Below the pieces are notes generated by a model, which ran no database searches, was not told the origin of the DNA, and was given only the letters and a program-made list of their open reading frames with translations. A program made the translations under genes and the position numbers. Below are positions 6,365-8,215 of a stretch of DNA of 8,215 nucleotides, one piece after another (the first letter of the stretch is position 1; each line of letters begins with the position of its first letter). Where the stretch lies: NCBI GenBank assembly GCA_027065635.1, contig JAMONQ010000132.1:1-8215 (forward strand), read 5' to 3'. The stretch is from Campylobacterales bacterium. Its GTDB lineage: Bacteria; Campylobacterota; Campylobacteria; Campylobacterales; Hydrogenimonadaceae.

Positions 6365-6417
6365 GAGACTTCTCGGCATAGGCGGCCGCCCGAACTGTCA
6401 CATATAAGACAACTTTC

Positions 6418-6445
6418 ATGGACGGGGGTCAACACTCCCGTCTAT
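6418..6445 (+). other. First hairpin in the porin 3' region
   Basis: ATGGACGGGGG pairs with the 11 bases ending at 6445 around a 6-nt loop (TCAACA). The stem is 11 bp, with G-T wobbles at 6420/6443 and 6427/6436. It is not followed by a T-tract, so it may be a processing or stability element rather than an intrinsic terminator. Confidence 0.55.
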
Positions 6446-6460
6446 AAGTCGATTATATAG

Positions 6461-6505
6461 TGCAAGTTCAAACGGGCCATTCAAAGATGGCTCGGAGAGC
6501 TTGCA
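6461..6505 (+). other. Second, compound hairpin in the porin 3' region
   Basis: The outer stem pairs TGCAAGTTC (6461-6469) with GAGCTTGCA (6497-6505), 9 bp with one G-T wobble. After a small 3x2 internal loop, the inner stem pairs CGGGCCAT (6473-6480) with ATGGCTCG (6487-6494), 8 bp with one wobble, closing a TCAAAG loop. This much pairing in 45 nt suggests a structured RNA: a stable 3' UTR end, an sRNA or a processing site. No T-tract follows. Confidence 0.6.
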
Positions 6506-6523
6506 AACTTCATTCTTACTCCC

Positions 6524-6544
6524 GGGCCGCACTTATTGCGGCCC
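6524..6544 (+). terminator. GC-rich hairpin just upstream of the pstC Pho box, possible terminator
   Basis: GGGCCGC (6524-6530) pairs perfectly with GCGGCCC (6538-6544) around the 7-nt loop ACTTATT. It is followed by CCTTGT, a poor T-tract, so intrinsic termination would be weak. Its position right before the pstC promoter fits insulation of pstC from porin transcription, or a 3' end for a small RNA. Confidence 0.5.
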
Positions 6545-6547
6545 CCT

Positions 6548-6564
6548 TGTAACTCTTCTGTAAC
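6548..6564 (+). promoter_or_regulatory. Pho box of pstC
   Basis: Two exact TGTAAC half-sites (6548-6553 and 6559-6564) are 11 bp apart. The box ends exactly 10 bp before a perfect TATAAT. The same layout occurs before pstS, so direct activation by PhoB is likely. Confidence 0.85.
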
Positions 6565-6574
6565 CGAACCTCCA

Positions 6575-6580
6575 TATAAT
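6575..6580 (+). promoter_or_regulatory. -10 box of the pstC promoter
   Basis: A perfect TATAAT lies 10 bp downstream of the Pho box. Transcription should start near 6587, leaving a leader of about 28 nt before the GTG start of pstC. Confidence 0.75.
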
Positions 6581-6614
6581 TGCGCAAATTTTCAAAAACC
6601 GACAAGGAACGAGC

Positions 6615-7478
6615 GTGAACCGTACCCTGGATATCCTGTTTCACAACACGACCCGCTTTTTCGCCATATCCGTACTGCTGGTACTCGCGGCTCTCTTCTT
6701 CGTTCTGTTCAACGAAGCGAAACCGGCTATCGATGCCTTTGGGCTCCAGTTTCTGGTAAATGAAAAATGGGCTCCGAACATGGATATTTTCGGCGGCTAT
6801 CCGGCAATCTTCGGATCTGTTGTCTCTACAATAATCGCGATGCTTATCGCCACGCCGATCGCGATAGGTATAGCCATTTTTCTGAGCGAGCTCGCCCCGC
6901 CCTGGCTTTCGGCAATCGTCGGCATGGCGATAGAGCTGCTGGCGGCGATTCCCTCTATCATCTACGGAATGTGGGGGCTTTTCTACCTGGCGCCCATGCT
7001 AAGAGAGATCTGGGGAGGCAACGGTCTCGGTCTGGCTACCGCCGGCATCGTCCTTTCTATCATGATTCTGCCGTTTATGGCGGCGATCACACGAGATGCC
7101 ATGAAGACTACACCGGCGATTCTCAAGGAGTCCGCCTACGGTATGGGAGCTACTCGCTGGGAAGTATTAAAAGATGTAGTGATACCGTATGTAAAAAGCG
7201 GAATCATAGGCTCTATCATTCTCGCTCTTGGGCGAGCCATAGGAGAGACGATGGCCGTTACATTCGTAATGGGTAACGCCCACAAGATTCCGCAGACCAT
7301 ATTCAAGCCGGCAACCAGCATTCCGGTCACACTGGCCAACGAGTTCACGGAAGCCGATACCGACCTATACTACTCCAGCCTCTTTTATCTGGCGCTGATT
7401 TTGCTTGTCATCAGTTTTACAGTCATAGCGATAGCGAAGTTCTGGTTTCTTAGAAATCTCCAGGAGCAGAAAGTATGA
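6615..7478 (+). CDS. pstC: PstC, phosphate ABC transporter permease
   Basis: This 287-residue inner-membrane permease pairs with PstA to form the phosphate channel. It has a membrane helix at about 14-33, further helices at about 63-91, 98-126, 138-158, 195-219 and 254-276, and the family signature ELLAAIPSIIYGMWGLF (107-123). The EAA coupling loop, which contacts the PstB ATPase, is seen as KESAYGMGATRWEVLKDVVIP (171-191), followed by GRAIGETMAV (206-215) with conserved R207 and E211. The length is a little short of E. coli PstC. The start is a GTG with AAGGAA 5 bases upstream (6604-6609), within a short leader from the Pho-controlled promoter. Its stop overlaps the pstA start by 4 bases (ATGA), so the two are translationally coupled. 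Confidence 0.95.
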   Translation: MNRTLDILFHNTTRFFAISVLLVLAALFFVLFNEAKPAIDAFGLQFLVNEKWAPNMDIFGGYPAIFGSVVSTIIAMLIATPIAIGIAIFLSELAPPWLSAIVGMAIELLAAIPSIIYGMWGLFYLAPMLREIWGGNGLGLATAGIVLSIMILPFMAAITRDAMKTTPAILKESAYGMGATRWEVLKDVVIPYVKSGIIGSIILALGRAIGETMAVTFVMGNAHKIPQTIFKPATSIPVTLANEFTEADTDLYYSSLFYLALILLVISFTVIAIAKFWFLRNLQEQKV

Positions 7479-8215
7479 GCCGGCAAAACAGAAGAATCCT
7501 TCTGAACAAAATCATCATGCTCCTCTCCACCGTGGCGGCGATAACAGGACTGATATTTCTTTTCTGGATCATCGCGGTACTCTTTTACAAAGGATTCGCC
7601 GCCTTGAACCTCGATATCTTCCTGTACGACATGGCTCCTCCGGGCAGAGAACCGAGCGGCCTTAGAAACGCACTCGTAGGGCAGCTGATGCTTGTCCTCG
7701 GCGCATCCGTTATCGGAGTGCCGATAGGGGTACTGGCCGGGACCTATCTAAGCGAATACGGCGGCAAAAACAGCAGACTCGCAAGGCTGGTACGGGATAT
7801 TTCCGATATCATGATGAGTACACCCAGTATCGTCATCGGCGCTTTCATATATGCCGTACTCGTTGCACCGGTCGGCCATTTCAGCGGCTGGGCAGGTATC
7901 GCGGCACTTGCTGTCATGATGGTACCTATCGTGCTTCGCACTACCGATGATATGCTCCAGCTCGTTCCGGGAAGCCTAAGAGAAGCGGCCATCGCTCTCG
8001 GGGCTCCAAAATACAAAGTGATCATCCAGGTCGTCTATCGTGGTGCAAAAACCGGAATGCTTACAGGTATCCTTCTCTCTATCGCCAGAATTGCCGGAGA
8101 GACGGCACCGCTTCTGTTTACGTCGTTCAGCAACAACTTCTACTCCACAGACCTCGACAAACCGATAGCTTCGTTGACGGTGACTATGTACAACTACGCC
8201 ACCAGCCCCTACGAA
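7475..8215 (+). CDS. pstA: PstA, phosphate ABC transporter permease (partial, C-terminus cut by the window edge)
   Basis: Translation from the ATG at 7475, which overlaps the pstC stop, is open to the edge for 247 codons; family members are usually about 280-300 residues, so roughly 35-50 are missing. A hydrophobic helix at about 13-38 precedes a periplasmic loop. Then come GLRNALVGQLMLVLGASVIGVPIGVLAG-type segments (62-89), the STPSIVIG motif (115-122), the EAA loop REAAIALGAPKYKVIIQVV (169-187) and ARIAGETAPLLFT (204-216), all characteristic of PstA. It forms the second half of the phosphate channel with PstC. pstB, the ATPase, is expected directly downstream but is not in the window. Confidence 0.93.
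   Translation, partial: MSRQNRRILLNKIIMLLSTVAAITGLIFLFWIIAVLFYKGFAALNLDIFLYDMAPPGREPSGLRNALVGQLMLVLGASVIGVPIGVLAGTYLSEYGGKNSRLARLVRDISDIMMSTPSIVIGAFIYAVLVAPVGHFSGWAGIAALAVMMVPIVLRTTDDMLQLVPGSLREAAIALGAPKYKVIIQVVYRGAKTGMLTGILLSIARIAGETAPLLFTSFSNNFYSTDLDKPIASLTVTMYNYATSPYE

Larger units (their letters stand above)
6365..6614 (+). other. Intergenic region with three hairpins and the pstC promoter
   Basis: This 250-bp spacer separates the porin from pstC. It contains a perfect 10-bp palindrome, GGCGGCCGCC (6381-6390), three consecutive RNA-type hairpins (6418-6445, 6461-6505, 6524-6544), a Pho box (6548-6564) and a -10 (6575-6580). No credible open reading frame was found in it. Confidence 0.8.

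Noticed and set aside
6381..6390. Perfect palindrome GGCGGCCGCC after the porin
   Set aside because: It has no loop, so it cannot form a simple hairpin, and it lies in a GC-rich patch; a chance palindrome or restriction-type site is the simplest reading.
6396..6408. TGTCAC followed by TATAAG after the porin, resembling a Pho half-site and -10
   Set aside because: There is only one half-site and the spacing to the -10 is 1 bp, unlike the 10 bp at both good Pho promoters.

Overview
This window looks like part of a chromosome from a free-living Campylobacterota (Epsilonproteobacteria) bacterium, probably a marine or vent-type sulfur/hydrogen chemolithotroph. The assignment rests on protein style (the porin, the NrfD/four-cluster ferredoxin pair), A/G-rich Shine-Dalgarno sites and TATAAT-type -10 boxes. 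It is an inference, because no rRNA or other marker gene is present. Gene density is high, the base composition is moderate, and I see no mobile elements, CRISPR arrays or tRNAs.

Layout: (1) 1-895, minus strand: a four-cluster [4Fe-4S] ferredoxin subunit followed one base later by an NrfD/PsrC-type membrane subunit that runs off the left edge. These are two subunits of a molybdopterin-oxidoreductase-type respiratory complex (polysulfide, thiosulfate or DMSO reductase-like). The catalytic subunit is not in view. (2) 896-1156: a 261-bp gap with the upstream region of that operon and an 11-bp inverted repeat. (3) 1157-3938, minus strand: a tightly overlapping phoU-phoB-phoR operon. (4) 3939-4086: a divergent regulatory region with four PhoB-type half-sites and promoters for both directions. 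(5) 4087-6364, plus strand: pstS and an outer-membrane porin. (6) 6365-6614: a 250-bp spacer with three consecutive hairpins, then a second Pho box and promoter. (7) 6615-8215, plus strand: pstC and pstA (truncated at the right edge; pstB is presumably next).

Together, regions 3-7 form a compact phosphate-starvation module. Phosphate would cross the outer membrane through the porin, be bound by PstS in the periplasm and be imported by PstC/PstA (plus a PstB outside the window). PhoU would link transporter state to the PhoR kinase, and PhoB would activate the pstS and pstC promoters. The two Pho promoters have the same geometry: two TGTAAC-like half-sites 11 bp apart, then exactly 10 bp, then the -10 box. 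This supports direct PhoB control.

The most interesting points are this conserved Pho-box geometry, a phoUBR promoter nested between two pairs of PhoB half-sites, a structured non-coding stretch after the porin, a PhoR-like kinase with a large extracytoplasmic domain and no room for a PAS domain, and a PhoU with one degenerate metal motif. Nothing here is clearly a wholly new system.
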